Of a stretch of 64,000 nt of DNA, positions 48,746 to 58,431 are shown piece by piece. The position numbers and the translations under genes are program-made. The DNA comes from Bryobacterales bacterium (GTDB lineage: Bacteria > Acidobacteriota > Terriglobia > Bryobacterales > Bryobacteraceae). The DNA lies in NCBI GenBank assembly GCA_016716385.1, contig JADJWL010000026.1, forward strand, positions 310,001 to 374,000, in the 5' to 3' direction. Below the pieces are notes generated by a model. The model was not told the DNA's origin and did no database searches. It saw nothing but the letters and a program-made list of their open reading frames with translations. Position 1 is the first letter of the stretch. Every line of letters begins with the position of its first letter.

Positions 48746-51199
48746 TTATTGATTGAAGAGGAACTCTTTGCTCGTCAGCAGCGCCCACATCATGTCTTCG
48801 AGCGCTTTCTGGCGGGTGTCCCGCTGCGCCTCGGCGGTTCCGGACGCGGGCCTGGCGTTCCGCAACTCTCCCACGACCTTCGTTCTCTCGGCTTCCGTGG
48901 GATAGCGGCTGAACGCAGCCAGGTACAGGTGCTCGACAATCCGGGCGTCGCTCATGCCCAGCTTCAGAGCGAGCGCGGCATAGCCGTTCGGGTCGTTGAG
49001 CTTGCGGTTCAACGTGTCCCCGTTGATCGCGTGCAGGGCTTGCGTGATCGAAGGCTCGCTCGACCGTTCCCCCGCGTCGCAGATGATCCGATCGGGGCGC
49101 CCGAATGCCGACAGGAACGGCGAGGCCACGCGCACATCGGGCAATTGCATCGCCCTCGTCCCCACGGCGTACCCGCCGAAGCGGGACGGCACACCGGTCA
49201 CCTGCGACATTGCGTCCAGGATCACCTCGCCGGGCAGGCGCTTCACGTTGTACTTCGAGTAATACTGCGTGTCGTGCTGGTTGGTGGCGTTCGCATCGGC
49301 CGAGAGCTGATACACGCTCGAATTCATGATCGTGCGGATCAGCCTCTTCACGTCGAACGGCACGCCTTCCTTCGGGTGCGCGAAGTCCGCCGCCAGAGCG
49401 GCAAACAGTTCCTCGTTCGACGCCGGGTTGGTGGCGCGCACGTCGTCGATGGGCTCGGTCAGCCCGCGGCCCATGAAGTTGCCCCAAACGCGGTTGACCA
49501 AGGCTCGCGCGAAGTACGGATTGTCCGGGCTCGTGAGCCACGCGGCGAAATGCGCGCGGCGGTCCTCGGGCGAATCGAGATCGAACGGCTCGCCGTCGAG
49601 CGGCGTGGGCGGCAGCGGACGCAGCAGGCGCGGGTGGTTGATGTCGCCGGTGGCCTTCGCATAGACCACCGTATCCCCGGCGACCGCGCCGTTCTTCATG
49701 CCGACACGCGAGAACAGGTTGGCGAACTGGTAATACTGTGTCTGGGTCCACTTCTCCAGCGGGTGGTTGTGGCATCGCGCGCAGGTGAGCTTCTGCCCGA
49801 GCCACGCCTGTGTGACGTTCTCGCTCAGTTCCACCGGATCCTTATGCAGGACGAAGTAGTTGAGCGCGCCCATTTCGCGCGTGTTGCCTTGCGCGGTGAA
49901 GATGTCGCGCGCGAACCGGTCCCAGGGCTTGTTTTCCTTGACCGAGTCGCGGATCCAGTGGTAAAACGACCACATCGCGTTCGGACGCAGCTTGCGTGAG
50001 GAGACGAGCAGCAAGTCAGACCACTTGTAGCTCCAGTAATCAACGAACTCCTCGCGCTCGAGCAATTGATCGATCAGCTTCGCGCGCTTGTCCGGCGAGG
50101 AGTCAGCCAGGAACTCTTCCACCTCTTCGGCGGTGGGAAGGATGCCCGCCGCGTCGAGAAACGCCCGGCGCAGGAAGGCGGCGTCGGACGCCAGTGGCGA
50201 GGGGCGCAGGTTCAAGGCCTGCCACTTGGCCACAGCAAGGCCGTCGATGTAGTTGCGCCGGGGGAACTGCGAATATACCTTCGGGTCCGCCTCGAACGGG
50301 AACGGCACGCTCAAGCGGGCGTAGAACACCTTGCTTGCGTACCAGAGCGTGATGGCCGCCTCGCCGTGGCCGGTCATCTTGACTTTGCCCGCATCATCGA
50401 CGGTTGCCACACCTTCGTCGCTCGACGCAAACTTCACCCACCGGCTGATGTCGCGCAGGCGCCCATCCGCGTAACGGGCGCGGACCACCAGTTGCTGCTC
50501 CGCTCCTGGCTGAAGAATGGCGGTGGCGGGAAAAACCTCGAGAGACTCAACGCGCGGGTCCTCATCCGCGGGCGCCGCCGCGCCGGCGGCGATCCACTCC
50601 GCGATCACCCTGTATTCGAGCGAATCCTTGGCGAAACGTTTGCCGCCTCCATGCGGCGTTTGCATCGTTGCCTTGCGCAGCAGCAGGCTTGCCGGAGGAT
50701 CGGCCAGAGAAACGCGGCGTCCGCCATGCTGGCGTGTGAGCGTCTGGTGGTCGACCTCGGGGTCGTAGCCGCGCAGGGTGAGTTTGAAGCCGTTCTTGCC
50801 CGCGAGCGCACCGTGGCAGGCGCCCTGGTTACAGCCCATCTTTGTGAGGACCGGGACAACGTCAGCCGTGAAGTTCCATGTGAACGGCGCCTTCGATTCC
50901 GTGACCCGCACCGACGCCGACGCCGTCTGGCCCTTCGCTTTGGCTGTAATCGTCGCCGATCCGTCGCCCACCGGTGTGACGACGCCTTCCGCGTTCACCG
51001 TGGCGACAGCGGGATTCGAGGAGTGCCAGGCCGCCGAACGGGTCCAATCTTCGCTGTGGCCATCGGCTGCGGCCTGTGCGAGGAGTTGCTGCCGGTCCTC
51101 GGAACCGCGCAAGTCAACGGTGGGGGGCAACACTTCCAGCGTGGTTGCGGCGAACACAACGCCTGAAGCCGCCCATAGGACGCACAGTGCCTTCGACAT
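48746..51199 (-). CDS. DUF1549/DUF1553 (PSD1-type) protein with Ig-like and haem-type motifs
   Basis: An 817-residue exported protein. After the signal peptide come a bacterial Ig-like (BIG2) domain (SNPAVATVNAEGVVTPVGDG, then SATITAKAKG) and a cytochrome-like segment with MGCNQGACHG. A second Ig-like domain (SSDEGVATVDDAGKVKMTGH) precedes DUF1549 (YIDGLAVAKWQALNL, FLRRAFLDAAGILPTAEEVE), which carries CARCHNHP, a CxxCH-type haem motif. DUF1553 closes the protein (RALVNRVWGNFMGRGLTEP, SSVYQLSA, CDAGERSS). The family is abundant in Planctomycetes and Acidobacteria and partners with DUF1501; catalytic role unproven. Confidence 0.9.
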   Translation of the reverse strand: MSKALCVLWAASGVVFAATTLEVLPPTVDLRGSEDRQQLLAQAAADGHSEDWTRSAAWHSSNPAVATVNAEGVVTPVGDGSATITAKAKGQTASASVRVTESKAPFTWNFTADVVPVLTKMGCNQGACHGALAGKNGFKLTLRGYDPEVDHQTLTRQHGGRRVSLADPPASLLLRKATMQTPHGGGKRFAKDSLEYRVIAEWIAAGAAAPADEDPRVESLEVFPATAILQPGAEQQLVVRARYADGRLRDISRWVKFASSDEGVATVDDAGKVKMTGHGEAAITLWYASKVFYARLSVPFPFEADPKVYSQFPRRNYIDGLAVAKWQALNLRPSPLASDAAFLRRAFLDAAGILPTAEEVEEFLADSSPDKRAKLIDQLLEREEFVDYWSYKWSDLLLVSSRKLRPNAMWSFYHWIRDSVKENKPWDRFARDIFTAQGNTREMGALNYFVLHKDPVELSENVTQAWLGQKLTCARCHNHPLEKWTQTQYYQFANLFSRVGMKNGAVAGDTVVYAKATGDINHPRLLRPLPPTPLDGEPFDLDSPEDRRAHFAAWLTSPDNPYFARALVNRVWGNFMGRGLTEPIDDVRATNPASNEELFAALAADFAHPKEGVPFDVKRLIRTIMNSSVYQLSADANATNQHDTQYYSKYNVKRLPGEVILDAMSQVTGVPSRFGGYAVGTRAMQLPDVRVASPFLSAFGRPDRIICDAGERSSEPSITQALHAINGDTLNRKLNDPNGYAALALKLGMSDARIVEHLYLAAFSRYPTEAERTKVVGELRNARPASGTAEAQRDTRQKALEDMMWALLTSKEFLFNQ

Positions 51200-51237
51200 T
51201 CAGCCCTCTTCGTGGCGCGGCGGCCGCCGCGCCCGGG

Positions 51238-52614
51238 TTACGAGAATAGTTCGTGGATCGGCTCGACACCGTGATCGACGACACGAATCGGCCGTCCCTG
51301 CGCGCCCGGCAACTCGGTTTCGAGCGGGATCCCGAGAGCCTGGTACACAGTTGCGGCGAACTGCGCCGGCGTCACCGGCCGGTCCTTCGGATTGGCTCCG
51401 ATCTCGTCGGACGAGCCGACAACCTGCCCGCCGCGCACGCCGCCGCCTGCAACGACGCTGGTCCAGCACGCGGGCCAGTGGTCGCGCCCGCCGGCGGGGT
51501 TGACCTTCGGGGTCCGGCCGAACTCGCCCACTGCCACAACCATCGTGTTGTCGAGCATGCGGCGATCGTGGAGATCTTCGATCAGCGACGTGAACGCGTT
51601 GTCGAACATCGGACCCACCAAGTCCTTGTAGCAACTGATCGGGCTGAACGGCTTCGATCCGTGAATGTCCCAGGTGATCTCGTCGAACACCGTCTCGAAC
51701 ATGTTCACGGTGACGAACCGCACGCCGGCCTCGACCATGCGCCGGGCCAGCAGGCAGCTTTGGCCGAAGCGGTTCAAACCGTAGCGTTCCCGCGTCTTCT
51801 CGTTCTCGTTCGACAGCTCGAACGCCTCGCGCGCCCGCGCCGACGACATCAGCGTATACGCCTGGTGGAACGTCGAATCGAGGAGGCGGGCGTCCTGCGA
51901 CGTCTCGAAGCGGCTGACGGTCTGGTCGACCATCGCCCGCCAGTTCCTGCGGCGGTCCACGCGCAGCGCCGACAGGTACTCCGGCGGAAGCATGTCCGGC
52001 ACCCGGAAGTTCGGATCTGACGGATCCGCGTTCAGGACGAACGGATCGTAGGACTTGCCAAGGAAGCCCGCGCTCTGGCCGTGCGGCATGTTGCCGCCTG
52101 TGTTGCCGATCGGCTTGGGCAGCAGGACGTGCGCAGGAACGTCGCCCTTCGGCCCGCGCAGCTTACTCAGCACGCAGCCGATGTGCGGATGTTCCACGCC
52201 TCCCTGGAAGAGCCGCCCGGTCTGCATCATCTGGTGGCCGGTATCGTGCACGGCGGCGGCGTTGTGATGCAGGCTGCGCACCAGCGCGTACTTGTCCGCG
52301 TTCTTCGCCATCCGCGGGAAGTTCTCGGAGATCTGGATGCCCGGCACGTTCGTCCGGACCGGCTTGAACGGCCCGCGGATCTCGGCGGGCGCGTCGGGCT
52401 TCATGTCCCAGGTGTCCAGTTGGGACGGTCCGCCGACCAGGAACAGCATGATGACATTCACGTCCTTGGTCTGGTCGAGCGCGCCCTGCGCCTTCCAGCC
52501 GAGAAAATGGCTCAGCCCCAATCCCAGGAACGGAAGCGATCCGGCATGGAGGAAGTCGCGCCTCCGCAGTCCATCGCAGAATTCAACGGCTCGATCGGCA
52601 TCCAGACGGAACAT
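51238..52614 (-). CDS. Tat-exported DUF1501 protein
   Basis: A 458-residue DUF1501 protein, a distant alkaline-phosphatase/sulfatase-fold relative. The Tat leader reads LRRRDFLHAGSLPFLGLGLS. Family motifs are MLFLVGGPSQLDTWDMKPDA, LVRSLHHNAAAVHDTGHQM and VAVGEFGRTPKVNPAGGRDHW, with Asp/His residues suited to metal binding. The start was set at ATG 52614 (GAGGAG 8 nt upstream) instead of TTG 52620. First gene of the cluster DUF1501, DUF1549/1553, WD40, PPC, epimerase, all on the minus strand with short gaps. Confidence 0.9.
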   Translation of the reverse strand: MFRLDADRAVEFCDGLRRRDFLHAGSLPFLGLGLSHFLGWKAQGALDQTKDVNVIMLFLVGGPSQLDTWDMKPDAPAEIRGPFKPVRTNVPGIQISENFPRMAKNADKYALVRSLHHNAAAVHDTGHQMMQTGRLFQGGVEHPHIGCVLSKLRGPKGDVPAHVLLPKPIGNTGGNMPHGQSAGFLGKSYDPFVLNADPSDPNFRVPDMLPPEYLSALRVDRRRNWRAMVDQTVSRFETSQDARLLDSTFHQAYTLMSSARAREAFELSNENEKTRERYGLNRFGQSCLLARRMVEAGVRFVTVNMFETVFDEITWDIHGSKPFSPISCYKDLVGPMFDNAFTSLIEDLHDRRMLDNTMVVAVGEFGRTPKVNPAGGRDHWPACWTSVVAGGGVRGGQVVGSSDEIGANPKDRPVTPAQFAATVYQALGIPLETELPGAQGRPIRVVDHGVEPIHELFS

Positions 52615-52681
52615 CGGCAAAACTCCTCGCGGAAGTAGATTTGTCTAGGTATCTTATGCCGGATGAATCCGGAGCCGCAAC

Positions 52682-53926
52682 CTACCAGTCGACCACCGAA
52701 CCGTCGTCGGCGTCGTAGGTCTCGGGGTTCGTCCAGTCGTGGTTGATCTTATCGGCGAGCGCGTTCTCGTCGAGTTCGATGCCGAGACCGGGGCCGGCGG
52801 GCAGATCGAGGTAGCCCTCCCGCACCGTAAACGGCTGCTTGAGGTAGCCTTCGCCCAGGGACACCTGCTCCTGGCAGAGGAAGTTCGGGATCGACGCTGC
52901 AAGTTGAACGCCCGACGCCAGCGAGATCGGACCCATGGGATTGTGCGGGGCGATCGCGGCGTAGTAAGCCTCGGCCATGCCCGCGATCAGGCGCACTTCG
53001 GTAATGCCGCCGGCGTGGCACAGATCCGGCTGGAGGATGGTGGCCGCCTGCTTCTCCAGTACCTCGCGGAAGCCCCACTTGGTGAACACCCGCTCGCCGG
53101 TGGCGATGGGCAGATGCGTCGAACGGGCGATGTCAGCCATCACATCGTGATTCTGCGCCTGACAAGGCTCTTCGATGAACATCGGAGAGTAGGGCTCCAG
53201 CGCCTTGATCAGCAGTTTCGCCGTTGCGGGGCTGACCGCCCCGTGGAAGTCGATGCCGATGTCGACTTCGTCGCCCACCAAGGCCCGCAGTTCCGCGAAC
53301 TTCCCGGCTGCGTACTTGATGGCCGCGGGGGTCTCGACGTACCGCATCGGCCGCTTCTTGGCCGGACCCGTCTTGAACGCTGTGAACCCGGCGGCAAGCT
53401 GCGTCTTGACGTTATCCAGGCTGCGGGCGTGGGCATAGACACGCACCCGGTCGCGCGTCGGACCGCCGAGCAATTCGTAGACCGGCACGCCGAGCGCTTT
53501 GCCCTTGATGTCCCACAGGGCCTGATCGATGCCGCTCAGGGCGGAGGTCAGGACCGGTCCGCCGCGGTAGAACGCGTGCCGGTAAATCGCCTGCCAGTGG
53601 TGCGCCACCCGCCTCGGATCCTTGCCCACAAGGTACGGGGCGATCTCGTCGACGGCCTGCTTACACGTGAGCGCCCGGCCTTCGAGCAGGGGCTCGCCCA
53701 ATCCAACAATCCCGGCGTCGGTATGCACCTTCAGGAAGAGCCAGCGCGGCTTGACGAGAAAGGTCTCCAGTTTGGTGATCTTGAGGTTGTCCTTGGGCGG
53801 GATCGGAGCATTGCGCGTCTGCGCCGCTGCATCGGCCTTTTGGAACGCGCCCCAACCCAGTGTCGCGAACGCACTCGCGATCACGGAGCGCCGGGAGACA
53901 TCGGATGGTTGTTTGCAGGCATTCAT
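52682..53926 (-). CDS. Exported enolase-superfamily protein (mandelate racemase/galactonate dehydratase-like)
   Basis: A 414-residue enolase-superfamily enzyme that would abstract a proton next to a sugar acid carboxylate and dehydrate or racemise it. The capping domain opens KITKLETFLVKPRWLFLKVH; the barrel has the metal Asp in VDIGIDFHGAVSP, the Glu in MFIEEP and PIATGERVFTKWG, and the His in APHNPMGP, matching D-galactonate dehydratase-like members. The N-terminus is a Tat-like leader (SRRSVIASAFATLGWGAFQ), so the enzyme may act in the periplasm, which is unusual for this family. Substrate inferred only. Confidence 0.87.
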   Translation of the reverse strand: MNACKQPSDVSRRSVIASAFATLGWGAFQKADAAAQTRNAPIPPKDNLKITKLETFLVKPRWLFLKVHTDAGIVGLGEPLLEGRALTCKQAVDEIAPYLVGKDPRRVAHHWQAIYRHAFYRGGPVLTSALSGIDQALWDIKGKALGVPVYELLGGPTRDRVRVYAHARSLDNVKTQLAAGFTAFKTGPAKKRPMRYVETPAAIKYAAGKFAELRALVGDEVDIGIDFHGAVSPATAKLLIKALEPYSPMFIEEPCQAQNHDVMADIARSTHLPIATGERVFTKWGFREVLEKQAATILQPDLCHAGGITEVRLIAGMAEAYYAAIAPHNPMGPISLASGVQLAASIPNFLCQEQVSLGEGYLKQPFTVREGYLDLPAGPGLGIELDENALADKINHDWTNPETYDADDGSVVDW

Positions 53927-53970
53927 ATATCAGGCTCCACTGTAGTGCAGCCCGCATGGGCGTGCAAGCC

Positions 53971-56772
53971 TCACAGGACCGCGTCTTCGATTGTGCGAAG
54001 GCCGGCCGCGACATCGCCGCGCAGGTGGACGCGCAGCGCGCGCCGTCCGCGCTCAGCCAGCACGGCGAAGTCGCCCCGCGCCTGCGCCGCCTTCACCACG
54101 CCGAACGTATACTTGCGCCCGGGCACGGCGAGGTCCGCCGCATCATCCGCCGTGATCTGCAGGAACACTCCGGTGTTGGGGCCGCCTTTGTACGCCTGTC
54201 CGGTGGAGTGGAGGAAGCGCGGTCCAAACCCGGCGCAGGTGGCGACGCGCTTCGCATCGCGAACCCTTCGGCGGATGCGGGCCAGTGTGTCGGCGTGCGC
54301 GGCACTCATCTCTACGTAAGCCAGCAGCGCGAAGTAGTCGCCCGGCGCAAGGCGACCCAGATGCGCGCGAAGCCACGCGGCCAGTGAATCTCCTTCCGCA
54401 AGGTCCCGCAGCGCTGCCGCGTTCGTGCGGTCTGCAAACAGCAGGACCCCGCCGGCTTCGGTGAACGGTTCCTCCGCGGGCAAAGCCCCTGTCTGTTCGT
54501 AGGCCTCGGTGAGTTTCCTGGTGGCGATCTTGCTTGCCTCCACGTCCGGCTGATCGAATGGGTGAATGCCGAGGATCGCGCCCGCGACCGCAGTTGCGAT
54601 TTCCCAGCGGAAAAACTCCTGTCCGAGATCGGCAGCAGCCGGGACCGAGATCCGCACCAGCGGATGGCCGGCCTGTTCGAGCGCCTGAACGGCGGCATCC
54701 TGGGCCGGCGCGGGAGCCGAATCAAGACGCAGATACACGAAGAGGCGGTCCTCTCCGTAGACGCCGGGATCGCCGAGCGGCTCCAGATCGACCGGGATGA
54801 TGGCCTTGCCGTTCTTGCCGGTGGATTCGGCCACCAGTTGCTCGATCCAGGCGCCCAGACCGCTGATCCCGGGCGAGGCGACGAGCGTCAACTTGTCGCG
54901 CCCTTCGCGCGCGGCCGCTCCAAGCACCGCGCCCAGTACCACACCGGGATTCTCGCTCGCCGGCGACGCCGGGGAGCAGGCAGCCACCATCCGGTCCGTG
55001 GTCTGGAGAAAGTCCACGGGATCGATGCCGAGAATCGCCGCCGGAGTCATGCCGAAGTTCGACAGCGCGGAGTACCGGCCGCCGATCGCGGGAACCCCAC
55101 GAACGACGCGCCGGAAACCCAGTTCCCTGGCCGTCCGCTCGAGCTGTGAGCCGGGGTCCGTAATCGCGATGAACTGCCGCCCCTCGGGGACGCGGCCGTA
55201 GAAGTACCGCATGAAGACGTCGGGCTCCAGCGTCGATCCGCTCTTGCTGGCAACGATGAACAGGGTCTCGTCGAGATTGACCGCGGCCTCGACCGCCCGT
55301 GCCTGCGCGGGATCGGTGGAGTCGAGGACGCGCAGTTCCGGATACCCGGTGGCATTGCCGAACGTGTGGGCCAGCACCTCGGGACACAGGCTCGACCCGC
55401 CCATTCCAAGCAGAACCGCGTGGCTGAAGCCGGCTTCCCGCGCGTCTTCAGCGATCTCACGCAAGTGCGCGGCATCGGCAAGTTGCTTCTCGACAATGTC
55501 GAGCCAGTCGAGCCAGCGGGCTTCGTCGCCGCCCGTCCAAAGCGACGCGTCCCGCCACCAGAGGCGCCGGACCTTCCCACCCGCCCGCCAGTCGTCGAGG
55601 ATGACCTGAACCTGCTGTTCCAGTGGTTCCGGCAGCGTGCGCGCCTGGCGGTTCACCCGCTCCAGGTCAGCCGGGCGGCACTTCCGGTCGACCGCGTTCA
55701 GCAGTTTGTCGAACGCGTCGGCGAACAGGCGCACGCCGTCCCGCAGCAGGTCCGCCGTAATGGTGTCGAGTGAGACGCCGAGCGACTCCAGTTCGGCCAG
55801 GGCGGCCCGCGCCCCGTCCACATCTTCGGTCAGGCTGGCGCGCGGCTTGCCATGGTCGCGGTAGGCGTCATAGGTGGCGGGCGGAATCGTGTTGACCGTA
55901 TCCTGGCCGATCAACTCGTCCACGTACAGCACGTCGGGCAGGCTCGGGTTCTTGGTGCTCGTGCTGGCCCAGAGCAAGCGCTGCGGATGCGCGCCGCGCG
56001 CGGCGAGCTCGCGCCATTCCGCGGTTTCGAGCAAGCCCAGGTAGACTTGGTAGGCGAGCTTGGCATTGGCGATCGCGATGCGGCTGGCGAGCGATTCGAG
56101 CTTGGCTTTGCGCTCGCCCGCTGCCGCGGAGGCCAGCTTTTCCACTGCCGCGTCGATACGGCTGACGAAGAAACTGGCGACGCTGGCGACCCGCCGCACG
56201 TCCCCGCCGGACGCCGCATACTTGGCCAGCGCGCGGATGTAGGCCCGCGCCACCTGCTCGTAGACATCGCGTGAAAAGAGCAACGTGACATTGATGTTGA
56301 TGCCTTCGCTGAGAAGCTGCTCAATCGCCGGAATCCCTTCGGGAGTCGCGGGCACCTTCACCATCAGGTTGTCGCGCCCAACCGCCTTCCAGAGGCGGCG
56401 AGCTTCCTCGATCGTCGGCTGCGTGGAGTGCGCGAGGAACGGTGACACTTCGAGGCTGACGTACCCGTCGCGGCCCCCACTTGTGTCGTAGACGCCGCGC
56501 ATGGCGTCGGCGGCGGCCTGAATATCGGGGATGGCAAGACTTTCGTACACAGCCATCGGCGCCATTCCACGGTCCTGCGCGTCCTTGAGGCTCGCGGCGT
56601 AGTCCTTGCTTCCGCCGATGGCCTTCTCGAATATCGCTGGATTTGACGTCATTCCGGCCAGGCCGTCGCGCCCGATCAATTGTTCGAGTTCGCCGTTGGT
56701 GACCAGATCGCGCCGGATGTAGTCCAGCCAGACAGACTGCCCGTATTCACGCAATTGTTGCAGTGGATTCAT
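53971..56772 (-). CDS. Bifunctional transaldolase / glucose-6-phosphate isomerase
   Basis: A 933-residue fusion. Residues 1-370 are transaldolase: VWLDYIRRDLV, GMTSNPAIFEKAI, and MVKVPATPEGI with the Schiff-base Lys, then SFFVSRIDAAVEK. Residues 400-933 are glucose-6-phosphate isomerase: LLGMGGSSLCPEVLA (sugar-phosphate site), FIVASKSGSTLEPDVFMRYF, and GGRYSALSNFGMTPAA; the C-terminal half ends with GRRALRVHLRGDVAAGL. The two enzymes link the pentose phosphate pathway and glycolysis in the cytoplasm. Fusions of this order are known in other bacteria. It follows purK by 25 nt. Confidence 0.95.
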   Translation of the reverse strand: MNPLQQLREYGQSVWLDYIRRDLVTNGELEQLIGRDGLAGMTSNPAIFEKAIGGSKDYAASLKDAQDRGMAPMAVYESLAIPDIQAAADAMRGVYDTSGGRDGYVSLEVSPFLAHSTQPTIEEARRLWKAVGRDNLMVKVPATPEGIPAIEQLLSEGININVTLLFSRDVYEQVARAYIRALAKYAASGGDVRRVASVASFFVSRIDAAVEKLASAAAGERKAKLESLASRIAIANAKLAYQVYLGLLETAEWRELAARGAHPQRLLWASTSTKNPSLPDVLYVDELIGQDTVNTIPPATYDAYRDHGKPRASLTEDVDGARAALAELESLGVSLDTITADLLRDGVRLFADAFDKLLNAVDRKCRPADLERVNRQARTLPEPLEQQVQVILDDWRAGGKVRRLWWRDASLWTGGDEARWLDWLDIVEKQLADAAHLREIAEDAREAGFSHAVLLGMGGSSLCPEVLAHTFGNATGYPELRVLDSTDPAQARAVEAAVNLDETLFIVASKSGSTLEPDVFMRYFYGRVPEGRQFIAITDPGSQLERTARELGFRRVVRGVPAIGGRYSALSNFGMTPAAILGIDPVDFLQTTDRMVAACSPASPASENPGVVLGAVLGAAAREGRDKLTLVASPGISGLGAWIEQLVAESTGKNGKAIIPVDLEPLGDPGVYGEDRLFVYLRLDSAPAPAQDAAVQALEQAGHPLVRISVPAAADLGQEFFRWEIATAVAGAILGIHPFDQPDVEASKIATRKLTEAYEQTGALPAEEPFTEAGGVLLFADRTNAAALRDLAEGDSLAAWLRAHLGRLAPGDYFALLAYVEMSAAHADTLARIRRRVRDAKRVATCAGFGPRFLHSTGQAYKGGPNTGVFLQITADDAADLAVPGRKYTFGVVKAAQARGDFAVLAERGRRALRVHLRGDVAAGLRTIEDAVL

Positions 56773-56797
56773 CGCTGTATTTCCGCCGGAACTTCCA

Positions 56798-57940
56798 CTA
56801 TACGACGGCGGTGAGGGCGCGTCGCGCGGCGAGCGCGTCGTCCGCGGCGGCTTCGGCGGTGGCGGCGAGCGCGGTCAGGTGTCCCATCTTGCGGCCCGGA
56901 CGGGCGGCGAGTTTGCCGTAGAGATGCAGCTTGACGTTGGGAAACCGGCAGGCGGCGTCCCAGCGCGGCGTACCGCCGTTCCACAGGTCGCCGAGAAGAT
57001 TCGCCATCGCGGCGGGACGCATCAGGTCGGTTGCCCCCAACGGCAGCCCGCAGACGGCGCGCAATTGCTGCTCGAACTGGCTGGTGACGCAGGCGTCGAA
57101 CGTGAAGTGCCCGGAATTGTGAGGGCGCGGCGCGAGTTCATTGATCAGCAGGCGTCCCGAGCCGTCGAGAAAGAACTCCACACAGAGTACGCCCACCACC
57201 TCGAGCGATTCGAGGACCGCGCGCGCAATCGCACAAGCCTCCGCGGCAACCCGCGGTTCCACGGGCGCCGGGGCCAGCGTGAGATCGAGGATCCCATTCG
57301 AATGCGTATTCGCCACCGCGCCGTAGTCGGCGAGAGAACCGTCGAGCCCGCGCGCGGCCACCACGCTCAGTTCGCAGGCGAAATCGATCCGCTTCTCGAG
57401 CACAGCCTCGGCGCCGGCGAGCGCCTCCCACGCGGCAGCCGCGTCCTGCGGGCTGTTCAGCCGGGCCTGGCCCTTGCCGTCGTACCCGTAGCCCGCGGTC
57501 TTGAGGATGCAGGCGCCGCCGAGTTCCGCCAGCGCTGTGTCGAGGTCTCCGCGCGTCCTGACGTGGCGGAACGGAGCAACCGGGAAGCCGTGATCCGCGA
57601 GATAGGTCTTCTCCCGAAGGCGCTGTTGGGTGATGTGCAGAACGCGTCCGGCGGGGCGCACCGGGGCGAATTCGGCGGCCGCTTCGGCCGCGGCGGAGGA
57701 TACGTTCTCGAACTCGAACGTCACGACTGAAACACCCGCGGCGAACCTGCGGACCGCTTCAAGGTCGCCGTAGTCGGCGCGCACTTCGATGTCTGCCACC
57801 TGGCCGGTCGGCGTGTCGGCATCGGGAGAAAGGGTATGGACGCGGTAGCCCATGCGCCGGGCTGCGATGGCGAACATGCGGCCCAACTGGCCGCTGCCCA
57901 GAACTCCGACGACGGCGCCCGGTTCGATCACGTGATTCAC
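56798..57940 (-). CDS. purK: N5-carboxyaminoimidazole ribonucleotide synthase PurK
   Basis: A 380-residue ATP-grasp enzyme converting AIR, bicarbonate and ATP to N5-CAIR in purine synthesis. The opening VVGVLGSGQLGRMFAIAARR is typical of PurK, followed by the ATP-grasp strands ACILKTAGYGYDGKGQAR and VLEKRIDFACELSVVAARG, and VLCVEFFLDGSGRLLINELA with NSGHFTFDACVTSQFEQQLR. All main motifs are present. Translationally coupled to purE by ATGA; the pair makes CAIR. Confidence 0.96.
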   Translation of the reverse strand: MNHVIEPGAVVGVLGSGQLGRMFAIAARRMGYRVHTLSPDADTPTGQVADIEVRADYGDLEAVRRFAAGVSVVTFEFENVSSAAAEAAAEFAPVRPAGRVLHITQQRLREKTYLADHGFPVAPFRHVRTRGDLDTALAELGGACILKTAGYGYDGKGQARLNSPQDAAAAWEALAGAEAVLEKRIDFACELSVVAARGLDGSLADYGAVANTHSNGILDLTLAPAPVEPRVAAEACAIARAVLESLEVVGVLCVEFFLDGSGRLLINELAPRPHNSGHFTFDACVTSQFEQQLRAVCGLPLGATDLMRPAAMANLLGDLWNGGTPRWDAACRFPNVKLHLYGKLAARPGRKMGHLTALAATAEAAADDALAARRALTAVV

Positions 57941-58431
57941 GGCAAAGTATCGTTCAGGACCTGCTGCGTCTGTTCTTCGCGGAAGCGGCGTAGGGCCTCC
58001 CGCAGGGCGGGTCGCGATGCGCCGAGAACAGCGACGGCCAAAAGTGCCGCGTTACGGGCGCCGGCGGGTCCGATGGCGAGGGTCCCCACCGGCACGCCTC
58101 CAGGCATCTGCACGATGGAGAGCAGCGAGTCCATTCCTTTCAGTGCGCGCGACTCGACCGGCACGCCCAGCACCGGAACAATCGTCTGCGCCGCGACCAT
58201 GCCAGGCAGGTGCGCCGCGCCCCCCGCTCCGGCGATGATCACTTCAAGCCCGCGCGACTCCGCGGCTGCGGCGTACTCGGCCAACCGGCCAGGCGTCCGG
58301 TGTGCCGAGACAATGCGGCACTCATGGGGAACAGCGAACCGGGCAAGCGTTTCGCTGGCGTGACGCATTGTCTCCCAGTCCGACCTGCTGCCCATGATCA
58401 CGCCCACGAGCGGGGGCGCTTCCGGCGTCAC
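57937..58431 (-). CDS. purE: N5-CAIR mutase PurE (class I)
   Basis: A 164-residue mutase that converts N5-CAIR to CAIR. The signature GVIMGSRSDWETMRHASETL near residue 10 and the ECRIVSAHRTPGRLAEYA segment with the catalytic His place it in class I, consistent with a paired purK. The central AGAGGAAHLPGMVAAQT and GVPVESRALKGMDSLLSIVQ strands are as expected. It starts directly after the icd stop, with no spacer. Confidence 0.96.
   Translation of the reverse strand: MTPEAPPLVGVIMGSRSDWETMRHASETLARFAVPHECRIVSAHRTPGRLAEYAAAAESRGLEVIIAGAGGAAHLPGMVAAQTIVPVLGVPVESRALKGMDSLLSIVQMPGGVPVGTLAIGPAGARNAALLAVAVLGASRPALREALRRFREEQTQQVLNDTLP

Noticed and set aside
47799..49805. A 668-residue minus-strand frame spanning the WD40 protein and 1.06 kb upstream
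   Set aside because: Only the part from 48743 has protein-like sequence; the upstream part lies in another frame of the DUF1549/1553 gene and is Arg/Pro-rich shadow sequence.
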